Below are positions 42,541 through 53,771 of a DNA stretch of 64,000 nucleotides, piece after piece. The notes beneath the pieces are model-generated. The model saw only the letters and a list, made by a program, of their open reading frames with translations. It ran no database searches and had not been told where the DNA came from. Made by a program: the position numbers and the translations under genes. Origin of the DNA: Lytechinus pictus (taxonomy: Eukaryota; Echinodermata; Echinoidea; Temnopleuroida; Toxopneustidae); NCBI RefSeq assembly GCF_037042905.1, contig NC_087253.1, positions 13,965,001-14,029,000 on the forward strand, read 5' to 3'. How positions within the stretch are numbered: position 1 is the first letter of the stretch; each line of letters opens with the position of its first letter.

Positions 42541-43133
42541 TTGCATTCCCATCGTGCAAAAAAAAATTACTATGAAATTGTTTTGTACATGCACTTTACC
42601 AAGTACCTAATTGTTTGTATCAGACAATTTTTTTTTTTGGTTTTCGGGGGGGGGGGGGGGGAGGGTAGGGGGTACTTTTCCCAACCTATTGCCTAAATCT
42701 GCAACATTTTTTAAGCTTAACATTGTGATGAAGGGGATTTCCAGGGTCCCTATTTTAGTTTTTAGGATTCTTTTGAGCATTGCCTCGCTAAAAGTAAATT
42801 CCTGGATTTTATACCTGTTAGTAGTGTGGATGTGTGATACAATTTTCTTTTTGGTTTACAAGTATAGATGAAAAGTGAAATTTGACAGTTCTGATCAATG
42901 TTGCATGGATCTACTAAAACTGTGGTGTTTTTTTCTAATTTACAAATAGTTCAGTTTCAGTTAAGAAGCTGGAGTTTATTTTTTGTTGACAGCTTATAAA
43001 AGAAATTAGCAAAGAAAATTATTAAACAAATTATGAAGAGAATTGAAATCCAACAGATATGAACAAGCATTGCTTGCACTGACCAGAATAGAAATCACTA
43101 AAACTACATGGCTGCATGAGATTCGGGGGAGGG

Positions 43134-43999
43134 GTAGGGGAAGGCGGGGTAAGTTGTGACACTTTTTGCATTTTGCATGTTAGAACTGATATGACTAATA
43201 ATATTTTAGAAATAAGAACCTTGCCTTTAAATTTGATTCTTGGGAAATATTTTTCACCTATATAAAACGTTCTACCCCCACAATGAAATTCATTGTGACC
43301 TTTGAAAAAAACGATGTCAAATGGCTCAACTTGCCCCATATGTGGGGTAAGTTGTGCCACCTTCTGGGGTAAGTTGTGCCACAAAAACTATGTACAAAAT
43401 GTATGCGGGAAGAAGCAGCATGTCATTTTTTTATTTCAAGTCTTTTCACTTGGGAATTCTCTATAAATACTAACATCCTCTACAAGTAAAAGAACTGTAA
43501 TGTGAATTTACACCTTTCTCCCTGCATATCAATGGCTTTTCAAGTTTTTTTTTATTTTTCATACTTAGTACCATATGAATTACTATGGCTCAATTTACCC
43601 CATGTTGGCTGGCTCAAAGTACCCCAGTCCAAACTTAATGCGATATTTTCACATCCACACATTTCTTATGCATCCATCATTTAAAAGACTATGACAAGAA
43701 TGAAGATCCATACCTGGACTAACAATATTGTTCTTATTTCTTTATTATATTTAAAGATGTGTGTGGGTAAAAAGCACTCCTTTATTTTATACCCTTTTAT
43801 ACTTTTTTGGCTGAAATTTGTATTTTTCCGTCTAAAAAAGTACCATTTGTTTCAAAGTCGAAAACAATATGGTTGGGTGAAGGGTTATGTAATGGGTCAT
43901 CAATACATGACACCACCACAGTGTCCGACTCATTCATTATTGGCCTGGGGGTGGTGGCTCAACTTGCCCCTATGCTCAACTTACCCCACCTTCCCCTAC
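43134..43999. mobile_element. Nested element with GTAGGGGAAGG..GGGGTAAGTTG ends
   Basis: GTAGGGGAAGGCGGGGTAAG on the left matches the complement of CTTACCCCACCTTCCCCTAC on the right. Further copies of GGGGTAAGTTGTGCCAC and TGGCTCAACTTGCCCC / TGGCTCAATTTACCCC lie inside. 866 bp, with no transposase frame. Confidence 0.82.
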
Positions 44000-44980
44000 A
44001 TGTAGCCTAGGGGAGGAGACCCTTATTCATTTTGCCTTTTTTGAGGGGAGGGGGAGGTTGGAGAAGGAAAAGGTTTAAAAAGTCAATATAAAACTGATGA
44101 ATATATTATGGGTGTATAGTAAGAAAAATCCATGTGTACAGTCAATGCAATATTAAATTACTATAGGAAAACATGTAGCTGCTATGACCCCCCCCCCCCC
44201 CCCCGGGTAAGTAAAACATACATTTTTTATCTTTTGATAATTAAAAATGTGAAGTATTATGAAACTCTTATGATTTTAAAAAGCCTTACATATAAGTACC
44301 AAGAAAATTATGCCTTTGAAAATCATATAGCACTGGATAATGTCAATGTGTATCGTCAGTTACCGACAAGTAATGATAAAAATGTTCAAATCGAAGAAAG
44401 GAATTAAGAAAAAGAAAAAGTTTTTTCATTGAAATGTTCCTAAAAACTCGGGTATACTTCCACATCAAGCTCACTTTCATGTGAAGCCCTGCACAGAAGA
44501 TACAATGCCATGATTACACACATTTGACTTCCATGTGTTATCTCTATGGCAAATTAAGTGTAATGTCAGTTACCGTAATGTCAGTTACCAGCATGGTTGT
44601 GGAAAAATTATCATAGTCCCCAAAAGACAAAAACGAATTGTTTAATATTTTGACACATCTTAACCTAGTAACGGAGGTATATTTACATATTCAAATTATT
44701 TCTCTATCTACTCAGGGACATGAGATATTTCAACTTTAATGAACACCCTGAAATTGCATGTCCTTTTGCGTAATGTCAGTTACCGACACATTTTTGCTTG
44801 CTGATGCGTAAAAAAATGTGGTTACATAGGAAAACTTAGTATCAGAGTATACAGCAAGGTTCACTTTATTAACTCTATCAAAAGCAAGCTCCCATCATTT
44901 GTTGTTTTAGAGATACACACAATGGAAGGTGTGAAAACATTGTGCCGTGTAATGTCAGTTACTGTGAAAATGCCCCTAGG

Positions 44981-47900
44981 TATTTCCACATAGGTAGTAT
45001 CTATGTACATGAACATTGATAAAATACTGTACCTTGCAGCATGCAGAGGAAGCCAAAATGAAAATCAAAGATAATTCATCTCTTGGATATTTTGTAGGAT
45101 AAATGGATTGTGAACTATATTCTGTGCAACAGATGGACAAGTAATGCAGTCCCTATTTAAAGTCTGGGGGTTTTGTGGAAAACACGACGAGAGGGGCGAC
45201 TACCGGTAGTTGGTATTTCCTACCCAGGTGGGAAATACTTGGAAAAACTTGTAAATGCTAGGAAGAACTTAATTTATTATGGGGAAATGCTAGAGTATGC
45301 AAGAGAATTACCTGGGCAATACCTGGAAATATTGTATTCTGTATTATTTCCCTGGATTTCCAACTATTTCCTATTTTCCTAAAAAAATTATCTTGGCGGT
45401 ATTTACCACTGTTACTTTCCATTCTTCCCAACACTGGAGGTGATCGACCATACAACCAACTGATTCAGCTCCAGTTTCAGTCTAATTTATTTTCCATATC
45501 ACACAAAATATAATCTATTATTTACATTCAGCAAGAAAGAACAAACTATTAAAATAGCACATTACAGTAGTTCAATAGATATTAGACAATGGTAATAACA
45601 TTCAAAGAAGCTAATTGGAGATACTTATAGATAATAATATGAATAGGAACTATTTAAAAAAGCAGAGCTTGTCATTCTTATCACTACATGCATGCCTCAG
45701 AAGTATTGTCAATTTGTTATAAAAATATCAATATAAAGAATAAAAAATATTAATAAGATAATGTGAAAAGGTCTGTGAAGTTAGACTAGCTACTCAGCGA
45801 ACCTACATTCTGCGTGGGATGTAGGATGAATTGAACGTAAATGAAAGGATATGGAATAATAGGAGTGTGGGCCTTTAAGTGGGATGGGCTTTTACAGAAT
45901 TCCAAAACAGCGCGTGTTGCTCGAGTGATCAGCCCATCGAAGGGTGTGAGCAATCATACACATATGCGTTCTAGCTGTTGTACTATAAGGGTGGACAGTG
46001 GATCAAGTCGTGCGTGCATGTTTGTGGATAGTATACCAAGTTGAGAATATAGTGAGTATAGTGAGAATATATATGTTTGTTGGAATCATTATATTGAACT
46101 TGTTGGTAATAAACTGTGCATCTCATCTTTTCTGGTTTGTGCTTTGTGGTGGTAGAGGATTATATTTGGATGGTATGTGGGATATTCGCATATATTCATA
46201 TCAAATTGGGAATATGATTATGTGACATGTGTGTATAGGCTATGTGTATCAGGGAAATGTTTCTTTGTATCTCTCTTATTGAAGAAGTGATGGTAAATAT
46301 GTTTAAGGCTAGAGTAGAAGAAAGGGCACCAATTCTTGTAGTGCAAGGAAAAGATAGGGGATAGGGTTTCAAAAATGGGTTGTGGGTGCAGACAAAAAAA
46401 TGACTAGGAAAAAAAGGTTATTCTAAAAACAGACCTATAATTTGCAGAAAAACTATATTGGAAAACCCGCTCATTAATAGAAAAAAGCTCTTTTACTTTC
46501 AAAAGGGGAGGTTTAATGTACATGTACATCTTTTGTTGGTTTTGCAGAGAAAGATGTACATTAAACTCCCCTTCTTGTGAAAAGTGCCCCTTTTGAAAGT
46601 AATTGAGAGCTTTGTTTCATTCATTTGATTTTCTCCTTCATTTAATTAGGTCCTTTTTGAGAGTGAGAACCCTTTTGTTGCTAGCCTTTCATGGGGGTGG
46701 GGGGACATTTATTTTTATTTTTTTACTACAGTACATATATGCACATGCAAGTACCAGTAAACCAGTGTGAGAAACTTCCGATGGCCCCTTAATCTGTCTA
46801 TCCTCGAGAGGCTACTAATTAATAAACACATCTGTTTGATGTGTTAATAAGATGAAGATATAAACAGTACAGGTACCATGCCTTTGAAAAACCCATTAAT
46901 CTTCTTACAATATGGTACACATACTATATACAGGTATATTATGCATCACTTTTGAAAAAAAAAAGAGTGCTTCAAATTTACCAGGGGGCATTGTGGATAG
47001 AGGTAAGAAATTAAAACTTAGGTGCATTTTTTTAATACTCCATCTTACATGTACACTGTATGTACCAGCTGATGTAGACTTTTCTTTGCATATTTTTTTT
47101 TTATTACAAAGAGCAATACATATATGCTGAAATTTGCATGCATGAGATGTGGTTTTATACAAAAAATGAAAGAAAGAAAACTAGCACATGATCAAGCACT
47201 CGATTTTCATAATTCAAGACACTAATAAGTTAATATCTAATTTGTATAGATCTATAAGTTTAGACTGTATACTTCATGTAATGCATTTTATAATGTTAGC
47301 ACCTACAATCTTTGAAAATGAGTGTCTGATCGTTAAATTTACCAAACCACATAATAAGGGCTTTGATTGAATCGACAAGACAAAGTGACAATTCATTTAA
47401 ATTTCTGGGTTTATTTTTTTAAACCAACCTGTACCATATTGCATCATCTTTATTAAAACAGTTAATAACTTGCCAATGAGCTGTTCAGTCACAGTAGAGA
47501 TTCGTAATTCGATTTCCCCTGCATTTCCCTCATTCATTAAGCAGCTGGCAAATTTTCATTTTCCTCGATGCTAGAAGATAGTCCAAAGAATAGGCCTACA
47601 TTTAGCCATTAACATGTAACGATTTGAAGGGATTGATAAACATTTTGAGCTTTATAAAGAATACTGAAAATGTGGACAATTTGAGGTGTAATTGAAAGAA
47701 TTTAATAATCTGACAGTCAATCAAAGGGGATAAAAAGCCTGTTTTATCCATTTAGTTGTAGTGACTGTAGTTAAACTATATAACAATCTGATATGGTATG
47801 GTTGTGTAATTTTCAGCAAAAAGTGTCTTAGGTAATGGAAATGGAAAATATATTTGAAAACAATATTCTTTTTTTAACTTCTAGTTCTTGAATCATTTTT

Positions 47901-49067
47901 TTTTAGTAGATTTTAAAAATAATTGATTATGTGACTCAGAATTGTGTGAACATATTTAATATCAGAGTAATAGTATGAAAAAAACTTAGCTGTCTAAAAT
48001 AATATCAGCGGGAAATGTTTTAGTAAGATGTATTTTGATTGAATTTTTCCAAAGTTTTTATTTAATGGGTGAAGTTAATGGAAACTGATCAGTCAAGCAG
48101 GAAAAAATTCATTTTCAGCCTTGCATTAATGAACATAGCCTTCAAAAGAGCTATTAAAAAATTTCCAGTAACAAAAAAAATCACTCAACTGAGGCATTCA
48201 GGCAAAGTTTCATCTCAGCCTTATCTGTCAAAATATTGGAGATAAATCAAATTTTAATAAAATGGTGAATAGGATAATACAACATTATGAATCTGAATAC
48301 TAAATAAACAGAAAAATACAAAATTTAGCATTGATAATAGTGATAAGTACATGTAGAATTGTAATTAGTGATTTTTCATAATCTATGGAATTGTACAAAA
48401 CATTGAAATGAACTTTCCTTTCTACATTTTTGCCTGTTTTTGTCCTTTTTCTGTATAAGAGTAACCTTCATAGTTGAAGATCAATTTTAGGGAATACTCT
48501 GTTCAGAGTTATATACAGTAGATTATAGCTTACACTCTTCTTATATTGTTCTTATTATCTGTTGAATGGATCTAATTTGTCATTCATTTTATTCCGAAAG
48601 TCAAATATGGAAATCAAAACCAATTAAGTATTAGAAATAAAGAACTTTGTTAATTATTCCTTACAAGTAAAATATCCTGCACTAATTAATTGCTCACTCA
48701 TTTCATAATAGGCCTATCAAGAGTTGATATAAGGGCCCTGAAACTCTCAGTATACATATGATTGTAATATTGTATGTATATTTTCAGAAAACATATCAAA
48801 TGTCACTAGGACTTTGTCACCAAACTTTTCATTTGAATCATGACCCAGATAAAAGTTGTCCTTGAAGTGAGAAAATGTAGTCCAACATCTCACTATCCAA
48901 GTGCTGGGGAATAATTGTCTCATATTGTAAGAATAAACATTTAACGCTGTGCTGTACTGTATACACAGACATAACGCTGAACCTGGTTGCCTTTCGCTGC
49001 TATTATGTTTTTGTTTGTTTAGCTAACAGCAAGCAATGACAAATCATGTAGATGTATCCATCCACTT
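44981..49067. other. Intergenic stretch without a supported gene
   Basis: Low-complexity AT-rich DNA. 45170-45470 has repeated GGAAATACTTGG/ATTTCC blocks. A foldback lies at 46487-46611. From 46,620 to 49,067 I see nothing I can name. Confidence 0.5.
46487..46611. repeat. Foldback repeat, about 125 bp
   Basis: AGCTCTTTTACTTTCAAAAG and GGTTTAATGTACATGTACAT return as ATGTACATTAAACTCCCC and CTTTTGAAAGTAATTGAGAG. A short bulge lies on the right arm. Confidence 0.8.
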
Positions 49068-49083
49068 TACAGTGATGAAATCT

Positions 49084-49418
49084 TTTTTTTTTATTTATGT
49101 TTTTATTGATAAATCTTCAACATACAAATCATTTACATCAAATTCCACTATAAAATTTACAACAAAAAAATCAAAAATCAATCAAAATATATACAAGGGA
49201 TTGGAGTGATCGGAAAAAAAAGAAAAAAAAAATCAACAAGGAGAAAGCGGAGTACATGTATATCATTTCATTAAAACAATATCATATTTTTACATGAGCA
49301 AGAACCCCTAGAATGGAAACCAATCAGCAACAAACTTTGGCAAAGTTATTAAAAAATAATTTAGAAAGACCATGATGCAAAGCATTAAAACAAAAACCTA
49401 CTCAGGCTGGAAAGGGCA
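49084..49418 (-). mobile_element. 5'-truncated non-LTR retroelement insertion
   Basis: The 16-bp sequence TACAGTGATGAAATCT is directly repeated at 49068-49083 and 49419-49434. The 335-bp insert starts with a T tract (a poly-A tail on the minus strand) and TTTTTATTGATAAA, which recurs at 16216. This is the signature of target-primed reverse transcription. No coding part survives. Confidence 0.88.
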
Positions 49419-50439
49419 TACAGTGATGAAATCTGATATGCAATATGCATTGTGCTCCAGATATAGGCCTACTTGTTGTGCTCAGCTGTACTACATTGGA
49501 TAAACAATGATTAGAATTGATTTTAACACCAAAACAAAGCAGTATATATGCACATGTGCAGATGTGGAGTGTTGTTTGATTGTGAGAGAGGGTTTGGGAG
49601 AAAAAATCAGAAAAAAGAAAGAGAGAAGGGTAAAGAAAAAGAGAGACAAAAGAAGAGAAGGACTGAGTGAGTTGAGGGGGTTGCTGTAGATAGTAGGGGC
49701 CGGGGGGGGGGGGGGGGGGGCTGAACCACTTTTTCATGGGGCAAAATTAAGTCTAGGAATTTTTCGCATAAGGTTGACCCATGCTTAGGGATTTCTAAGT
49801 TGAAAATGGTGACTCATTCGGGCACCCCCTGAATTGATAGTTGATATGAGTTTGGATTTGATACAGGAGTCAATTAGAGACACCGAACTATGAGTAAGAA
49901 TGGAAGACAGAGAAGGGGGGGGGGTAGGAGGGCTGATAAACAAGGAGATGCCTATAAAGGGGGGGGGGTAACTTAGAACAAAAAAGGAAAGAAGTGGAAG
50001 AATATGAGGAAAAGGGTAACAGAATATATATGAAAGGGGAGGGCTCAAAACTTGGGAACATTGATTTTCAGACCTTTCAGCGTAATTGTACCATTGAATT
50101 CATATGAGGACATCAATGCATACATGTACATTTATTTGAAACATGTAAATGAATTACCAATACTGCAGGGTATATCGTTTGACCAAAATATGTATATTGT
50201 ACATTGCTCGGCGGAGTCGGCATCAATCAGATCACAGTAGCATACCAAAGAAGCCATGTAATTAAAATTGTATACGGCCTTGTATCGCCAGGAGATATGT
50301 ATTTATTTTTTCATCAATGTAGTCTATATTTTCCAGACTTTCTTTTCAAAAGTGCAAATAGAATGCAAAGAGTACATGTGCTTGACCTTAAGGTAATAAT
50401 ACCATGAGTACATGATATGATAGATCATAGAATCAAATA

Positions 50440-51125
50440 CACTATCGAAAGGTCAAAACAAGGACTTTGAGACACCAGAAGGTTGTATTTGGGTAGGGTC
50501 ATGGTTGTAAAATAGTTCACATCAAGGAAAAGGAGATGAATTTGAGCCCCTTTCACCAATGTGATATACTTTGAAACAGGTTTTATTTTACCTTGCAACC
50601 TTCCCCCTAGATATGCCATTGTGTAGAATACATTGATCTGAGTACAAGTATTTGTTGATTTATAAGAAAGAAGTCTACTGGTAGTTTTTACACAGATTTG
50701 TGTATAATTAAGTGACATCATTTTTTTTGTTCAATGAATACCAAACAGACTTTATCTTGAGTTTAATAGTAAGATATGCTTTTGATACTATTCTTTCTTG
50801 TTTATTTCATTTTTCTTAGAATATTTTTAATCACTGTATGAAGCAAAGGCATTTGAGGCACTGGAAGGTTGTATTTGGGTTGGGTCATGGTTGTAAAAAA
50901 GGTCACTTCACATCAAGGAAAAAAGAGCTGAATTTGAGCCCCTTTCACCGATGTGATATACTTTTGACTCGGGTTTTATTTTACCTTGCAAACCTCCCCC
51001 TAGATATGCCATTGTGTAGAATACATCATTCCAAGTACAAGTATTTGTTGATTTATAAGAAAGAAGTCTACTCGTAGCTTTTACACAGGTTTCATTTTTC
51101 TTAGAATATTTTTAATCACTGCATG
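50440..51125 (+). repeat. Tandem duplication, offset about 385 bp
   Basis: 50466-50700 and 50850-51090 share AGGTTGTATTTGGGT, GGGTCATGGTTGTAAAA, GAATTTGAGCCCCTTTCACC, AGATATGCCATTGTGTAGAA and GATTTATAAGAAAGAAGTCT with scattered changes. Confidence 0.85.
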
Positions 51126-51254
51126 AAAACTCAATGGGGGAGAGGCAGTTTTCCCATGCCCTCTGTAGCATCACCCTTGCTTAAGAGTGCTTTCTGTAGA
51201 TGTTGGTAAATTTTTCCTAACGCCGGTTAACCACCCGTTGACAAAAACTGGTTT

Positions 51255-51500
51255 AATTTAATTCAATTCAAGTCAATTTGTTTATTCTTTTCCATTAAAA
51301 AACCACAAAAATATGTACATTCAAGATATAAACAGCTGAAATATATGTGTATATATACAAGAAAAATAAATCAAATACATTATATAGGTAACAAAATAAA
51401 TGGAAAATGGAACACCTGTAGAAAGCTTAAAAAAAAGCTTGTAAATGACAGGAGTCCAAAAGTAAAAAAAATTACAGATATGTTTACATACAGTGTAATA
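51255..51500 (-). mobile_element. Possible retroelement 3' end
   Basis: AATTCAATTCAAGTCAATTT followed by GTTTATTCTTTTCC resembles 16128-16145. It is A/T-rich after that, and the ends are not defined. Confidence 0.4.
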
Positions 51501-51590
51501 ATAATAACTTGACATCTTTTAGAAACATCATGACTTGGCCTACTTGTACTTTATTTGCATTTCTCTACTTTATCTTCTTAAATTTCACAG

Positions 51591-51713
51591 TTTATATAAA
51601 CCTCTTAAAGGAGACACCAAATCAGAACCAACATGGCTGACCTGAAGAAGAAGCTTTCATGGGGTGGAAACTTCTGCCGAGGAATCCTCTGCTGTTTCAA
51701 CTTTCTTTTCTTG
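51591..51713 (+). CDS. Tetraspanin, first coding exon (ATG at 51633)
   Basis: Tetraspanins are four-pass membrane proteins that organise partner proteins in membrane microdomains. The exon follows acceptor AAATTTCACAG (to 51590) and ends CTTTTCTTG|GTAAGT in phase 0. From ATG 51633 it encodes MADLKKKLSWGGNFCRGILC and then CFNFLFL: a short basic cytoplasmic start, juxtamembrane cysteines suitable for palmitoylation, and the beginning of TM1 with the FNFLF signature. The first intron of tetraspanin genes commonly interrupts TM1 at this point. TATATAAA at 51593 could alternatively be a TATA box, but it would leave almost no 5'UTR, so I prefer the splice acceptor. Confidence 0.85.
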
Positions 51714-51889
51714 GTAAGTCTGAATCAGCGTTTCAATTTTCAGCCTATCAAAGGGTCAAAAGTAGCCTTAATCCAGGCAGAAGCTGCAACTTTTGTCTTT
51801 GCCTTTACGAAACGTCAGCAATATGTTGGATGTGGAATACTTTGGCTGTGAAGCAACTGAACCAAAGGCTGTACACTCAGGTCTTGCAC

Positions 51890-52419
51890 CGGGGGGGGGG
51901 GGGGACACTCGAATTATAATTTGATACCTATGTGCCGCGCCAACTCGAAAATAGGGGGCTCTGGAACTAAATCTCGGTCTTAAAACGGGGGTCTCCGGAA
52001 CGGCTCTTGGATCAACGATTGCTAAAAGTGCAATGCTCGCGGACCACATTAAAAACAGGGGTCTCCGGAACTCATTAGATCGTAGGCATAAAACGCGCGC
52101 GCGTCTTGCTAGATTTATATCGGGCCAGTGCAAGCTAGCTGCGGGCATGGGGAGCTTGGGGGGGCCGACATAATGGCTCTGCGCCGATCGAGCTCGCCGC
52201 TCTGAGCGGCTGAGTAGATCACGACGGGCGCTCTATGGAGCGAGAAATCACAAAGTTGAGGGTCTCCGGAACGGGAAAAAATGGGAATTTCTATGGCTTT
52301 CTGAAAGGGTGATGCTCTGGAACGGAAATTTATGCTGAAAATGGGGGTCTCAACCACGGCACATACGTATCATATATTTACTGTATACTGAGTACCCCCC
52401 CCCCCCCCCCCCCCCCGGT
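51890..52419. mobile_element. Poly-G/poly-C-capped element, copy A
   Basis: Begins CCGGGG with about 14 G and ends with about 22 C and GG. TCTTGCAC (extending to GGTCTTGCAC) is directly repeated on both sides. The interior repeats GGGGGTCTCCGGAAC and AAAACGGGGGTCTC. The region is locally far richer in G+C than the intron. Confidence 0.82.
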
Positions 52420-52969
52420 CTTGCACTAGTTGTTTCCTTTTTACTGACCAGGATTGGGTGCAGGTTTTTTTGTACAGAAATCTGCCACCGGACATTCATC
52501 AATAAAAAGGAAACGACCTAAACAAGGTCATTTGTTTCATGAAATTGCTCCTATGGCCTCAACTCCATCCCTCTCCAACTCTCTCTCAAATCAGCTTTCA
52601 CTTTTTTTCAAATTAGATTTCTATTTTTGTTTTGTATTTCAGTTTGCATACATGTAGCTCATTACATGGCTGGCAATAATCCATATGCCACTTGTGTAAT
52701 GGAAACATGATATATTCAGGAAAATACATGTTACCAGATAAAATCTTAATTCTTTGTGGCTTTTCTCATTAAATCTACTGGGTGGCATGGTACCTGTGGT
52801 ATTTTCACCGCCAAGCTAAACGCATATTTATTCATTGAATATACATCTCCTATTCAATTGTTTGCTTTTATTTCTGTGTTCAAAATAATACAATATCAAC
52901 TGTGACATGATTATATGCAATATACAAAATAAACCATAACATAAACAATATAATATTAATTACATTATA

Positions 52970-53282
52970 GCCCGTATTCTGAAGTCCGGTTTAACTTAAA
53001 GTCAGGTTTAAAGTTGTGGTTTAAGTATGGATAGCCAATTGTTACATAAATCACTAACAGTAGAGATATCATATTTCAGCTCATTTGGCTCTAAAATCAT
53101 TCACAATTGTCTAGGAAGTATAAAAAGATGATTGTCTTTACAATGGATGAATCAGGAAAGAGCACACTAAACATAAGAAACACACAACTTAATGAATTTT
53201 TAAACACTTTTGGCTTCCCATAATTTTAGCACAGAGTTAGACCATGGTCTATTAAGTTAAACCTGACTTCAGTATACGGGCC
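52970..53282 (+). mobile_element. GGCCCGTATTCTGAAGTC MITE, full copy
   Basis: Ends GCCCGTATTCTGAAGTCCGG and TTCAGTATACGGGCC; body as in the other copies. Confidence 0.9.
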
Positions 53283-53771
53283 AATGAATACAAAATAACA
53301 ATGTGAGCATAAACTTGACTCTTTAATGATAGTAATAATAATAATAAATGTACTTAATGAACGCAGGAGACCGCCATCATGAGCAGTTAAACTTGAAATT
53401 GATGGCGGCATTATAATGCCAGTGACAACAGTGCTTGTGTGCACATATCCATTCCAAGGAAGGGTCAAGACTCCTAACGGTTCAAATAAAAAATTACAAG
53501 TATTAAGAGAAGAAGAAAAAATTACAATTCTACAAGAATGAAAGAAAAAGAGGGAGGGATTGAATAGGATAACAAGATATATTTTCGTAAAAGTAGATAT
53601 GTTTTCAAGTTTCATTGGAACGACATTTCAAATTTGCAATGATGAATTGAAGGATCGTCACATGTCTCCTTTTCAAAAGAAATCCCTCCATATGGGTGTA
53701 TCATATTTTTGTATGAAGTATGAAATAACTGGCATACAGAAGAAATTTTGCCCTCTCAACCATGTCTATTC

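Larger units (their letters stand above)
41200..44980. mobile_element. 3.8-kb composite element with TAATGTCAGTTACC motifs
   Basis: CCTAGGGGCATTTTCAC at the left and its exact complement GTGAAAATGCCCCTAGG at the right define 3,781 bp. The motif TAATGTCAGTTACC occurs at 41562, 41729, 41755 and 41775 near the left end and at 44561, 44576, 44771 and 44950 (last base changed) near the right. All are in the same orientation, and there are variants at 41796 and 44351. The middle holds other repeats, including a nested MITE at 43134. No transposase frame is present and no clear target duplication was found. Confidence 0.7.

Noticed and set aside
41562..44963. TAATGTCAGTTACC repeats as a CRISPR or telomere-like array
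   Set aside because: Copies are irregularly spaced over 3.4 kb in a eukaryotic genome. They fit an interspersed motif in a composite element.
45173..45455. Overlapping open frames on both strands near 45.3 kb
   Set aside because: The region is built of repeated GGAAATACTTGG-type blocks; neither frame shows a motif.
51768..52357. Two minus-strand open frames with arginine-rich sequence
   Set aside because: They lie within the poly-G/C-capped element, whose G+C-rich repeats lack stops by composition.
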